From Flavobacteriales bacterium (lineage in GTDB: Bacteria > Bacteroidota > Bacteroidia > Flavobacteriales_G > Salibacteraceae): DNA of 64,000 bases. Shown here piece by piece: positions 45,599-53,684 of the stretch. The stretch is taken from positions 69,286 through 133,285 of the forward strand of contig DNTB01000085.1 in the NCBI GenBank assembly GCA_003499525.1. The letters run 5' to 3'. Both the position numbers and the translations under genes were made by a program. Position 1 is the stretch's first letter. Each line of letters begins with the position of its first letter. The notes below the pieces were generated by a model, which searched no databases, was not told where the DNA came from, and saw only the letters and a list, made by a program, of their open reading frames with translations.

Positions 45599-46722
45599 CG
45601 GGCAAAAATTGGGGCTACTGTGGTTTGTTTACCTATAAATTCAACCGGTTCTATTACGATGAGCGCACCATTTTCAACCCCCCGAATTACTGAGCTGTCG
45701 TCGTCTGAAAAAACGACATCAACTTCTGATTGCACCAGGCTGCTATCCTTGATGATATGGACGGTTCTGTTAGAAATCAGGGCTCTTCTTGGAACCACTA
45801 TTGAACTCGCTGTTGAACCAGCAGCAATTTCAATGTCATAATACTGTCCGGCATACATCTCATTTTTATTTTTTTCGTCAACTGACAGATATGCCATAAC
45901 AGACTGGGTATTTGGATTAACCGTTTCCGATATGCGTATCACCTTTCCATCGCTGAAATGGCGCCCTTCACGCGTGTATAACTTCACTTTTGTGCCGTGT
46001 TTTATTCTTCTAGCATTCTCAACAGAAACAGGAGATTCTACCTCTACCTCTCCCGTTTTAATAACCCTAATGATGGGTGTTCCCGGATTAACCGTAGCTC
46101 CCTGAACAGCTGAAACTGAAAGTATAGAACCTGCAAAAGGCGCTCTTACCTCATATTTGGTTAGACGCTCCTCATCACTTTTTATGTTATAATATTCGGT
46201 AAGAACATTTCTGGAAGCTAAATAGGTTAGCTCTTTTGAGTCGTTTACCTCGGGCAATGGCGGTAAATCCCGATTGACATTTATGGATTCATAAAAGGAA
46301 TTCCATTTTGAAAGAGAATTTGGCAAGTCGACCTGGAGATCAGGAAGAGTTCCTGCAATGAGTTGAATAAAATTACTGCGCTTGGCTTTGATCTGATATT
46401 TAAAGTCATCAGAGAACACCTTGAAGAGTAGGTCTCCTTTCTGGAAGCTTGTTCCTGGCCTTAAGGAAACATTTCCCGCCAGCAATCTGCCGCCTACCTC
46501 TGCGGATAAATCCGTTTCTAGCGAGGTAATAACTCTCCCATAGGTTGAAATCCATAGCTCATGGTCCTTATTCTCGGCCTCAAGAGCAAGAAGATACTTG
46601 ATGTTTTTACCCTCTTGTTTATCGGGCAGTTTTCCTGACTTGTTACCAAAAAGGATATTGCCCAAAATAGCTAAGATGACTGCGGTCAGGACAGCCACTA
46701 TAATTTTTTGATTCCTGTTCAT
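45595..46722 (-). CDS. RND efflux periplasmic adaptor (membrane fusion protein)
   Basis: Adaptor subunit of the pump, 375 residues, with an N-terminal membrane anchor or signal (about 6-26). The biotinyl-lipoyl-like half-motifs are VGGRLLAGNVSLRPGTSFQKGDLLF and RAPFAGSILSVSAVQGATVNPG. A short coiled-coil hairpin lies between, and a beta-barrel and membrane-proximal domain follow. It is the first gene of the unit. The 243-base upstream region contains a motif shared with two other genes, a short inverted repeat and a pair of direct repeats (listed separately), which are candidates for control by a regulator not encoded nearby. Confidence 0.92.
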   Translation of the reverse strand: MNRNQKIIVAVLTAVILAILGNILFGNKSGKLPDKQEGKNIKYLLALEAENKDHELWISTYGRVITSLETDLSAEVGGRLLAGNVSLRPGTSFQKGDLLFKVFSDDFKYQIKAKRSNFIQLIAGTLPDLQVDLPNSLSKWNSFYESINVNRDLPPLPEVNDSKELTYLASRNVLTEYYNIKSDEERLTKYEVRAPFAGSILSVSAVQGATVNPGTPIIRVIKTGEVEVESPVSVENARRIKHGTKVKLYTREGRHFSDGKVIRISETVNPNTQSVMAYLSVDEKNKNEMYAGQYYDIEIAAGSTASSIVVPRRALISNRTVHIIKDSSLVQSEVDVVFSDDDSSVIRGVENGALIVIEPVEFIGKQTTVAPIFAR

Positions 46723-46748
46723 GTTCTGCAGGATTAATTTGAGATGTG

Positions 46749-46762
46749 CAAATGTCGTTTAA
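46749..46762 (-). promoter_or_regulatory. ACGACATTTG motif upstream of the RND operon
   Basis: Reading towards the gene, TTAAACGACATTTG ends 26 bases before the adaptor start codon. The 9-base core ACGACATTT recurs upstream of two other genes in this window (near 50302-50312 and 50367-50377). GACATTTG differs from the -7 consensus TAnnTTTG at one position, so it may be a promoter element. Confidence 0.35.
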
Positions 46763-46841
46763 GTTCAGAAACAAGAAGGTAATTTAGAAGTTCAATAGTG
46801 AATTGCAGTCCATCAGGGGCATTTACTTATATCATGATTTG

Positions 46842-46893
46842 TCAACAACCCAGGATGTTGATTAATGTCATCGCTTGCTTTGATTAGCGTCAT
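46842..46893. promoter_or_regulatory. Inverted and direct repeats upstream of the RND operon
   Basis: TCAACA (46842-46847) and TGTTGA (46856-46861) form a perfect inverted repeat with an 8-base spacer. It is followed by two similar 12-mers, GATTAATGTCAT (46860-46871) and GATTAGCGTCAT (46882-46893), matching 10 of 12 positions and spaced 22 bases, about two helical turns. Candidate operator, unproven. Confidence 0.3.
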
Positions 46894-46965
46894 TGTCAAG
46901 TGCAGAATTGAAGGTTTTTTTTGTGTCAAAATGATTACTTTCGGCGTCAAACCCTAAATGTGGTC

Positions 46966-47157
46966 ATGAAGAAGAATAAGTTCATTGGAATAGCGATTTG
47001 GATAGTGACAGTAATAGGTCCTTTCAGGGAGTGGATCGTAAGCGATTTTCAACCTGGTTTCTACTACATAGTTATGTTTCTCTTATCGCTAGTTGGCGTA
47101 GGCTTAGGAGGCTATTTCTTTTCCAAATCGGAAAAGTCTAATAATAGGGTAGCTTGA
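46966..47157 (+). CDS. small two-helix membrane protein
   Basis: A 63-residue protein with two hydrophobic segments, IGIAIWIVTVIGPF (about 7-20) and YYIVMFLLSLVGVGLGGYFF (about 28-48), joined by a short WIVSDFQPG loop, and a basic tail. It is probably an inner-membrane protein; no named family is recognised. The ATG at 46966 is chosen; an in-frame TTG 15 codons upstream lies in a T-rich, apparently non-coding region. A box TACTTTCG (46936-46943, one mismatch to TAnnTTTG) ends 22 bases before the ATG. A strong terminator follows 23 bases after the stop, supporting a real monocistronic transcript. Confidence 0.6.
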   Translation: MKKNKFIGIAIWIVTVIGPFREWIVSDFQPGFYYIVMFLLSLVGVGLGGYFFSKSEKSNNRVA

Positions 47158-47180
47158 TTTGGTTTATATTGATTGATTGG

Positions 47181-47219
47181 GAAAAGCCCCGTTTCTTTTG
47201 AAGCGGGGCTTTTCTTTTT
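47181..47219 (+). terminator. Strong intrinsic terminator, usable from both sides
   Basis: GAAAAGCCCCGTTTC (47181-47195) pairs with GAAGCGGGGCTTTTC (47200-47214) apart from one mismatch, with a TTTT loop, and is followed by a T run. It ends the small membrane-protein gene on the plus strand and, with four T on its minus side, could also end the tRNA-Cys transcript. Confidence 0.88.
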
Positions 47220-47254
47220 ATGTATTCCTATGGAATTTATCCGACATGGATATG

Positions 47255-47325
47255 AGGCGCTGAGCGGATTCGAACCGCTGTACAAGGTTTTGCAGACCTC
47301 TGCCTAGCCACTCGGCCACAGCGCC
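47255..47325 (-). tRNA. tRNA-Cys (GCA anticodon)
   Basis: A 71-nt cloverleaf on the minus strand. The acceptor GGCGCTG pairs with CAGCGCC. The D arm is GCC...GGC. The anticodon stem GAGGT/ACCTT (one G-T pair) encloses the loop CTGCAAA with anticodon GCA. The variable loop is GTAC, and the T arm AGCGG/CCGCT has the loop TTCGAAT. The discriminator base is T (U), as expected for tRNA-Cys. The 3' CCA is not encoded. It lies downstream of gltX-folB on the same strand, with 62 bases between. Confidence 0.97.
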
Positions 47326-47387
47326 ATAAGGCCGGCAAAGGTAACAATTACCTGCAAACTGAGAGTTGAATAATATTCAAGCAAGGG

Positions 47388-47747
47388 CTATAAATCTCGA
47401 TCTGTAAGTACTACAGCAAGAGTTTCAAAATGTTGATTAATAGGGGCATGAGGTTTTTCTATTTTTACTTCTACATGAGCTATTCCTTTGAAACTACCTT
47501 GAATAGACCGTATAATATTCCTTGCTGCAGTTTCAATCAAGTTGGCCGGTTTCGCCATTTCCCGTTCAACCACCTCTATGACCTTCGCGTAGTCTATAGT
47601 TTTGTTCAGGTCATCAGAACCGGAGAGAATGCTGAAATCGTAATCTATCTTTACTGAGGTTTTAAATTCGCCGCCTACCTTCCTCTCAAGCGGTATACAC
47701 CCATGATAGCTATATGTTCTTATACCTTCAACTACGAGCAACCCCAT
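47388..47747 (-). CDS. folB: dihydroneopterin aldolase
   Basis: Folate pathway enzyme (7,8-dihydroneopterin to 6-hydroxymethyl-dihydropterin plus glycolaldehyde), 119 residues. The start MGLLVVEGIRTYSYHGCIPLERKVGG carries the conserved Y-x-x-HG motif. The middle contains the conserved Glu and Tyr in TIDYAKVIEVVE, followed by NLIETAARNI. The late KIEKPHAPI contains the catalytic lysine region (VEVxKPxAP). Its ATG overlaps the stop of gltX by one base (TAATG), implying translational coupling. Confidence 0.95.
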   Translation of the reverse strand: MGLLVVEGIRTYSYHGCIPLERKVGGEFKTSVKIDYDFSILSGSDDLNKTIDYAKVIEVVEREMAKPANLIETAARNIIRSIQGSFKGIAHVEVKIEKPHAPINQHFETLAVVLTDRDL

Positions 47748-49273
47748 TAAGACAGCTTTTCAATACCAAGGTCAATTCTTGCAACGGTCTCTTTTTTCCC
47801 AAGAAATGAAGCAATGTCAAACAATGATGGCCCCATACCTTTACCGGTTAGAACTAATCTAAGGGCAGGTCCAGCAGACCCAAACCCTATTGCTTTCTCC
47901 TCCAGATAGGACTTAAAGATTTCTTCAACACTTTTCGAACTGAAATCCTCTGCATCTGCAAATAGACGTTTAAGGTCTTTGAGAATTTCGGGAGTGTTTT
48001 CTTTCCATTTTTTTCGATGGGTTTTTTCATCGTATTCAGATGGACGAATAAAGAAGTACTTTCCTTCGCTAATAATCTCATGAGGGAATACAGCTCTTTC
48101 TTTCATCATTCCGCAGACTATGGCTAAAGTCTCAATGTCCACATCATGATTGATCTTTTCGACATCATCAATTAGTAGCTTCGCAAGATCCTCGTTCGGT
48201 GTTTCTTTGAGGTATTGTTGATTGTACCAAAATGCCTTTTTTACATCGAATTTTGCCCCAGACTTACCAACACGTTCCAGGCTAAACGACTCTATTAGTT
48301 CATTCATAGAGAATATTTCCTGCGTAGTACCCGGGTTCCAACCAAGAAATGCAAGAATGTTTATGAAAGCCTCTGGAAAAAACCCGGACTCTCTGTACCC
48401 TCGAATTTCTTCAAGGTCATCTGTAGTCCAGTTCAATGGAAAAACGGGAATGCCAAGCTGGTCGCCATCTCTCTTGCTCAGCTTCCCTTTGCCATCTGGC
48501 CTAAGAATGAGGGGTAAATGAGCAAATACAGGAGTTTCATCTGTCCAGCCTAACGCCTCGTAGAGTTTTATGTGCAACGGTGCTGAAGGTAGCCACTCTT
48601 CTCCTCTGATCACATGACTGATTTTCATCAAATGATCATCCACCACATTTGCCAAATGGTAGGTTGGCATACCGTCCGACTTGAACAGGACTTTATCGTC
48701 TAAACTATTCGATTGTACCACAACCCACCCACGAACTGCATCATGGAAGCGAATTTCTTCGTTGCGCTCCATTTTAATGCGGATTACATATGGCTCTCCT
48801 GAATCAATTCTCCTTTGAACTTCATCTTTGCTAAGCGTTAAGGAGTTCTTCATGGATTGACGAGTCACATGATTGTATTGCCAGTTTGGCATTTTGCTTT
48901 TTGCCGCCGCTTCTCTCATCTCATCCAGCTCCTGGGGAGTGTCAAAAGCATAGTATGCACGACCAGAATCTATTAGCTGCTGGGCATAGGGTTTATAAAT
49001 TTCCTTTCGTTCTGATTGTCTGTAAGGGCCGTAACCTCCTCCTTTCCATGGGCTCTCATCGGGAATCATTCCGCTCCACTCCAGAGATTCTTTTATGTAT
49101 TCTTCAGCCCGTTCAACAAATCGGGTCTGATCTGTATCTTCAATTCGAAGCACAAAAACACCTTTATTTTTTCGAGCGTAAAGGAAATTGAACAAGGCCG
49201 TTCGTACTCCTCCCATATGCAATGGGCCCGTAGGGCTTGGTGCAAAACGCACTCTTATTTTTGAATTTGACAT
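47747..49273 (-). CDS. gltX: glutamate--tRNA ligase
   Basis: Glutamyl-tRNA synthetase, class I, 508 residues, charging tRNA-Glu (or tRNA-Gln if an amidotransferase exists; not visible here). The HIGH-type motif lies in FAPSPTGPLHMGGVRTALFN (His19). A second conserved block is YHLANVVDDHLMKISHVIRGEEW. The KMSKS loop reads GKLSKRDGD near residue 260, and a helical anticodon-binding C-terminus follows. A cysteine-rich zinc knuckle, present in some GluRS, is absent. The promoter-like TTTC-N17-TATCTTTG upstream ends 16 bases before the ATG. folB is coupled downstream. Confidence 0.97.
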   Translation of the reverse strand: MSNSKIRVRFAPSPTGPLHMGGVRTALFNFLYARKNKGVFVLRIEDTDQTRFVERAEEYIKESLEWSGMIPDESPWKGGGYGPYRQSERKEIYKPYAQQLIDSGRAYYAFDTPQELDEMREAAAKSKMPNWQYNHVTRQSMKNSLTLSKDEVQRRIDSGEPYVIRIKMERNEEIRFHDAVRGWVVVQSNSLDDKVLFKSDGMPTYHLANVVDDHLMKISHVIRGEEWLPSAPLHIKLYEALGWTDETPVFAHLPLILRPDGKGKLSKRDGDQLGIPVFPLNWTTDDLEEIRGYRESGFFPEAFINILAFLGWNPGTTQEIFSMNELIESFSLERVGKSGAKFDVKKAFWYNQQYLKETPNEDLAKLLIDDVEKINHDVDIETLAIVCGMMKERAVFPHEIISEGKYFFIRPSEYDEKTHRKKWKENTPEILKDLKRLFADAEDFSSKSVEEIFKSYLEEKAIGFGSAGPALRLVLTGKGMGPSLFDIASFLGKKETVARIDLGIEKLS

Positions 49274-49289
49274 GGCAAAAAATTGGGGG

Positions 49290-49318
49290 CAAAGATAGAC
49301 AGAAGCCTAACCCGGAAA
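49290..49318 (-). promoter_or_regulatory. Candidate Bacteroidota-type promoter of gltX-folB
   Basis: On the minus strand, TTTC (49318-49315), a 17-base spacer and TATCTTTG (49297-49290), an exact TAnnTTTG box, end 16 bases before the gltX ATG. The element layout is identical to that upstream of polA. Confidence 0.55.
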
Positions 49319-49329
49319 CTGAATAATTT

Positions 49330-50286
49330 CTAGAAACGCCTTTTCGAATAACCGTTGTATCGGTTTATGAAGTTTTTCGACCTCCCACCTGAAGTTCTTA
49401 TGTGTTTTCCTACCTTCAGTTGGATCATGCCATAAAAATCATTGTGATCTGCATTTCCTCTTCGGCCGATTCCGTTTCCTTGCGATTTGGTTAACCTACG
49501 GTCAGAAAGTTGAGCGGCAATTACACCATTCTGTTCTCTAATCGCATTCAGATCGTAATATTCTGTACTTACATCATCTAAATAATCTGTTAAAGCCCAT
49601 CGGGCACAAAACTCTAAAGTGATGTTCCATGTTGCACGTTTCATGCTGTTCTTCGATGGAATATCAAACTTAAAACCTATGTTCAAAGGTATAGCCGCCG
49701 TAATCCTTGAATATTTTTTGGTTCCCTCTTTGATTCCCTGACCTTCTGTTCCAAGAGGTTGTAATGCGTACCATTCACCGTTTAGTTGAGCCTCAGGGTT
49801 GAAGTACAATGCAGTTATACCTGTGGCAATGTACATTGAGAATAACAAGGGCTGACGGTACCATTGGGGCGCATTTGGTGCTAATGGGACTTCTTCAGGG
49901 ATAATATAGAACTCTACTAATGGAGAAACTTCAATTATTCTTGTTCGGACATGAAGGTTTCTTTCATACCTGTCTTCATTTAGTGTTAAACTGTCACCAC
50001 TTGAAACCTGAATGTACCCTACTTCACCACGAAGTTTAAACCGATTGTTTAGTCTGTATTTGTAACCTCCGCTTACGCTAAACTGAAATGCTTCTGGATT
50101 AATATCACCTAGAAATCTATTTGCCGTCATTTCGCTTCCACCCAAATCTCCCAAAAGGGCAGTGGGGCCACCACCAATATAAATTTCATGACGAAACTGA
50201 GTCCATTGCTGACCCTGTGCCAAAAAAGGCATAGTAGCCAACCATAGAACACCTACAAAGATGATATGTTTAAACCCTGCTTTCAA
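49330..50286 (-). CDS. DUF6089-type outer-membrane beta-barrel protein
   Basis: Predicted outer-membrane protein of 318 residues. A signal peptide (1-25, ending LAQGQ) is followed by RHEIYIGGGPTALLGDLGG, the signature of the DUF6089 family, then SVSGGYKYRLNNRFKLRGEVGYIQ and other alternating beta strands. The family is widespread in Bacteroidota without a proven function; relatives such as PorG act with T9SS, but membership of that subgroup is uncertain. The start is a TTG (50284-50286), because no in-frame ATG precedes the signal peptide. The divergent DUF4175 gene also starts with TTG. The 118-base region between them contains a shared motif and a dyad. Confidence 0.82.
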   Translation of the reverse strand: MKAGFKHIIFVGVLWLATMPFLAQGQQWTQFRHEIYIGGGPTALLGDLGGSEMTANRFLGDINPEAFQFSVSGGYKYRLNNRFKLRGEVGYIQVSSGDSLTLNEDRYERNLHVRTRIIEVSPLVEFYIIPEEVPLAPNAPQWYRQPLLFSMYIATGITALYFNPEAQLNGEWYALQPLGTEGQGIKEGTKKYSRITAAIPLNIGFKFDIPSKNSMKRATWNITLEFCARWALTDYLDDVSTEYYDLNAIREQNGVIAAQLSDRRLTKSQGNGIGRRGNADHNDFYGMIQLKVGKHIRTSGGRSKNFINRYNGYSKRRF

Positions 50287-50301
50287 GCAACCCCAAGTTG
50301 T

Positions 50302-50378
50302 AAATGTCGTTTTGCTATATTTCGGTTTTAGAAAAACCGAGTTAACTCACCCTCAAAAGCAAAAACTACGACATTTGC
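50302..50378. promoter_or_regulatory. Divergent control region with mirrored ACGACATTT motifs and a hairpin
   Basis: AAATGTCGTTTTGC (50302-50315) is mirrored by GCAAAA (50359-50364) and CGACATTT (50369-50376), so each divergent gene has ACGACATTT pointing towards it. The motif ends 13 bases before the DUF6089 start and 26 bases before the DUF4175 start. Between the arms is a perfect 8-bp hairpin TCGGTTTT/AAAACCGA with a 3-base loop (50322-50340). Confidence 0.35.
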
Positions 50379-50404
50379 ATTTTGCGACAAATATCAACAA
50401 TTAG

Positions 50405-53400
50405 TTGGGAATAACTATTCAAGACATATTAAAAAATATCGAAGGTTTTTATAAGAGGTATTATCTTAACCTTCTGATTAGGGGCCTTTTACTAAGCTCC
50501 GGGCTGCTGATTTCGTGGTTTATTGTAGTTAATACCGCGGAATTCCTTGGTAACTTCAATGGAGTGGTTAGATTCATGATTTATTACGGAACTATCAGCT
50601 TAGCTCTCCTTGTTTTGGGCTTTTGGGTCGTCATTCCCACGCTAAAACTCCTGAAGATAAAAGAAGGTTTAAGTCAGGAGGATTGTGCAATTTTTATAGG
50701 AAACCATTATAAGAATATTGGAGATAAGTTGTTGAATACCATTCAATTAAGTCTGGATCGTGAAAAAAACGAACTTAACAAAGCAGCACTTGATCAGAAG
50801 ATAAACCAAATAGCAGGATATGATTTTTCAGGGGCTGTTCAATTTAGAAAGAATAAAAAATGGCTGCCTTATTTTGTTATTCCTTTTGGAGTTTTGTTTA
50901 CTCTTATCGTCTTAAGCCCGGATCTAATTATAAAATCATCAAAAAGAATCATTGAATACGGTATTCCATACCACGAAATGGCCCCATTTGACTTTGTTTT
51001 TGAGAGCGATGAATATTGGGTTAAGGAAGGCCAGGATGTTTTGGTTAAAGTGGATTTTAAGGGAGATCAGCTTCCAGAGCAAAGTAGTATTGTTCTTTCA
51101 GACCGGTATTATCGCATGCAGGGGTCAGGGCTAGGTAAGTTCATCTATAAAATACGAAATGTCAAAAATGACATGGAATTTAGGATTAAAGCGGGCAAAT
51201 ATTTTTCGAAGGTAGTCCCGATAAAAGTATATCCACAGCCTAAAGTCGAGTCCTTACAATTGATCTTGAACTACCCTGATTATCTCAATAAAAGGCTCGA
51301 TACCATAGAGGTTATAGACAAAGTTGAGGTTCCCGAGGGGACTGCTTTGAAATGGAGAATTGAAACAAGTAAGACGGAAAGCGTAATGTTCTTGGAAGAT
51401 TCAAATAGTCAATTCCAGAGGTATTCGCCCGGAAACTTTGAGTTTAACCTAAAGCCTATTAAGGATTTGAATTATAGAATTGTACTGGAGAATGAGCTAT
51501 TGAATGACACCTCAACAGTTCGCAAAATCTCAGTCCTAAAGGATGCTTTTCCCAGAATAAACTGCGAGATGGTTAAGGATAGCTTAAGTCCTAATCTGTT
51601 CTATTTCTCTGGAAGAATAGAAGATGACCATGGGTTCAGTTCATTATTTGCTGAAATAAAGCATGGAGGAAGCAAAGATTTAGTCTATCTGAATGTTGAT
51701 AACAAAGCGATGATCCAATCTTTCTCCTATTTGGTGAACGGAAGAGATTTTATTGAGGAGGACCTGGAGGTGACCTTCACAGTCAGGGACAACGATCAGC
51801 CGAATGGACTAAAGAAATCGTCTTCACGGGCATATCTCCTAAAAGGGTTTAATCCTGACCTCGAAGAACAACTTAGGGGAGAAAAGCTTGAGTCTCTTAA
51901 ATCAGATTTAGAAAAAAGTGGAACTCGGGGTAACGAGCTCAACAAGGAGCTGAATGAATTGAGGAAAGAGTTGATATCAGAAAGGAGTATGGACTGGGAA
52001 GAAGTGGAAAAGATAAAAGAGTGGATGAAAGAACAGCAAAAGCTCAATGAAGAGATTCAGAGTTTGAACGAGCTAAAGGAAGAAGTGGAGAAAATTAGTG
52101 ATGAGGAGGTTAGCAAGGAGCTAAGTGATGAGGCAAAGGCGCTGGAGGAACTCATGGAAGAAATTCTTGACCAAGATATGATTGAGATGCTGGAGAAGCT
52201 CGAGGAATTACTTGAAAAAATGGATAAAGACGGCGCTCTTGATTCCATGGAGCAAATACAGGCAGAGTCTGACGAATTGGAAGAAATGCTCGAAAGGACT
52301 TTAGAGCTTTACAAACAATTAGAATTTGAATATGAGCTCGAGAAAACAATTAATAAACTCGAGGAGCTTGCGGAAAAACAGGAGGAGCTTTCTGAAGAAA
52401 CCAATGATACGGAAGGAAAAGATCAAGACGGATTGAATAATGAGTTTGATCAGCTTAGAGAGAAAATGAAAGAACTTGATCAAATGAACAAGGATTTGCA
52501 AAACCCAAATGACTTTGGACAAGATGAAGAAAATGCTGAAAAAATTGATGAAGCTCAGGATAAGGCATCGCAAAATTTAAATCAGGGCAAGGATAAAAAG
52601 GCAAACGACAATCAGAAAGATGCGTCAGATTCGATGAAAGAAATGGCGGATAAAATGGGTAATTCACTCAATGCAATGAGGGCCCAGCAGAATATGGAAG
52701 ACCTAAATGCACTGAGAGAACTTCAAGAAAATTTGTTAAGAATGTCTTTTGATCAGGAGGATATAATCAAATCCGTACAAGGGGCTAAAAAGAGTGATCC
52801 CGCCCTATCGCAGGCGATGGATCAGCAGAATCAACTCGTGCGCAGTTCTAAAATTGTAAAAGATTCACTTATTGCATTGGGTATGAGGCAACCCATGTTG
52901 GATCAGACCATAAACAAAGAGATAAGAGCGGTCGAATTATCCATGAAGGAGGCAATAGAGTATTCAGAGGAAGGTAGAAATGACATGACGATGAGGTCGC
53001 AGAGAAAAGCGCTGACATCTATCAACAACCTGGCAGTAATGCTCGATGAGGTCATTAACCAACTACAGCAGCAAATGGCTCAAAGTATGCCGTCAAAAGC
53101 TAACTGTATGAAGCCCGGGCAGGGGAAAGGCAGCAAGCCGTCTATGCAGGAAATGAAGAAGATGCAGCAGCAACTCAATAAGAAAATGGGTGAAATGCAG
53201 AAACAACTCGAAAAAGGAAATAAAGGAAAGCCGGGCGAAAAGGGAAACGGAATGAATGAAGACCTCGCTAAGGCAGCGGCTCAACAAGCCAAAATTCGTA
53301 GTGAAATAAGGCGAATGAGCGAAGAGCTAATGAAAGAGGGCAACCTCAACGATGGAGGTCAGCTAAAAAAACTCGCTGAGATAATGGAAAAGAACGAAGA

Positions 53401-53680
53401 GGACATCATAAACAAACAGATCAGCAGAGAAACAATGAAGAGGCAACAAGAAATAATGAATCGTCTGCTGCAAGCTGAAAATGCCGAAAGAGAAAGAGAA
53501 ATGAAAAAAGAGCGTGAGTCAGAAACCGGCATTAACAAAAAAACCATTGAAGATCAGGCGCTTGAAGAATTCCTGAGAAGAAAACAGGAAGAAATCGAAA
53601 ACCTAAGAAGGGTGCCTCTTCAACTCAATGAGTATTATAAAGACAAGTCAGGGACCTATTTGCAAGACATAAATAAATGA
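50405..53680 (+). CDS. DUF4175 family membrane protein with long charged coiled coil
   Basis: Protein of 1091 residues. The N-terminus has two hydrophobic segments (about 23-45 and 55-80) and a third near 158-176. A beta-rich region extends to about 480. The remaining 600 residues are extremely rich in Glu, Lys, Gln and Met, with heptad-like coiled coils (ELNKELNELRKEL, LMEEILDQDMIEMLEKLEELLEK and, later, MQEMKKMQQQLNKKMGEMQ). This matches the DUF4175 family, which in Bacteroidota commonly precedes ybeY and mnmG; its function is unknown. The start is TTG at 50405: an in-frame TAG is immediately upstream (50402-50404) and the next ATG is 60 codons in. ybeY begins four bases after the stop. Confidence 0.87.
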   Translation: MGITIQDILKNIEGFYKRYYLNLLIRGLLLSSGLLISWFIVVNTAEFLGNFNGVVRFMIYYGTISLALLVLGFWVVIPTLKLLKIKEGLSQEDCAIFIGNHYKNIGDKLLNTIQLSLDREKNELNKAALDQKINQIAGYDFSGAVQFRKNKKWLPYFVIPFGVLFTLIVLSPDLIIKSSKRIIEYGIPYHEMAPFDFVFESDEYWVKEGQDVLVKVDFKGDQLPEQSSIVLSDRYYRMQGSGLGKFIYKIRNVKNDMEFRIKAGKYFSKVVPIKVYPQPKVESLQLILNYPDYLNKRLDTIEVIDKVEVPEGTALKWRIETSKTESVMFLEDSNSQFQRYSPGNFEFNLKPIKDLNYRIVLENELLNDTSTVRKISVLKDAFPRINCEMVKDSLSPNLFYFSGRIEDDHGFSSLFAEIKHGGSKDLVYLNVDNKAMIQSFSYLVNGRDFIEEDLEVTFTVRDNDQPNGLKKSSSRAYLLKGFNPDLEEQLRGEKLESLKSDLEKSGTRGNELNKELNELRKELISERSMDWEEVEKIKEWMKEQQKLNEEIQSLNELKEEVEKISDEEVSKELSDEAKALEELMEEILDQDMIEMLEKLEELLEKMDKDGALDSMEQIQAESDELEEMLERTLELYKQLEFEYELEKTINKLEELAEKQEELSEETNDTEGKDQDGLNNEFDQLREKMKELDQMNKDLQNPNDFGQDEENAEKIDEAQDKASQNLNQGKDKKANDNQKDASDSMKEMADKMGNSLNAMRAQQNMEDLNALRELQENLLRMSFDQEDIIKSVQGAKKSDPALSQAMDQQNQLVRSSKIVKDSLIALGMRQPMLDQTINKEIRAVELSMKEAIEYSEEGRNDMTMRSQRKALTSINNLAVMLDEVINQLQQQMAQSMPSKANCMKPGQGKGSKPSMQEMKKMQQQLNKKMGEMQKQLEKGNKGKPGEKGNGMNEDLAKAAAQQAKIRSEIRRMSEELMKEGNLNDGGQLKKLAEIMEKNEEDIINKQISRETMKRQQEIMNRLLQAENAEREREMKKERESETGINKKTIEDQALEEFLRRKQEEIENLRRVPLQLNEYYKDKSGTYLQDINK

Positions 53681-53684
53681 TTAT

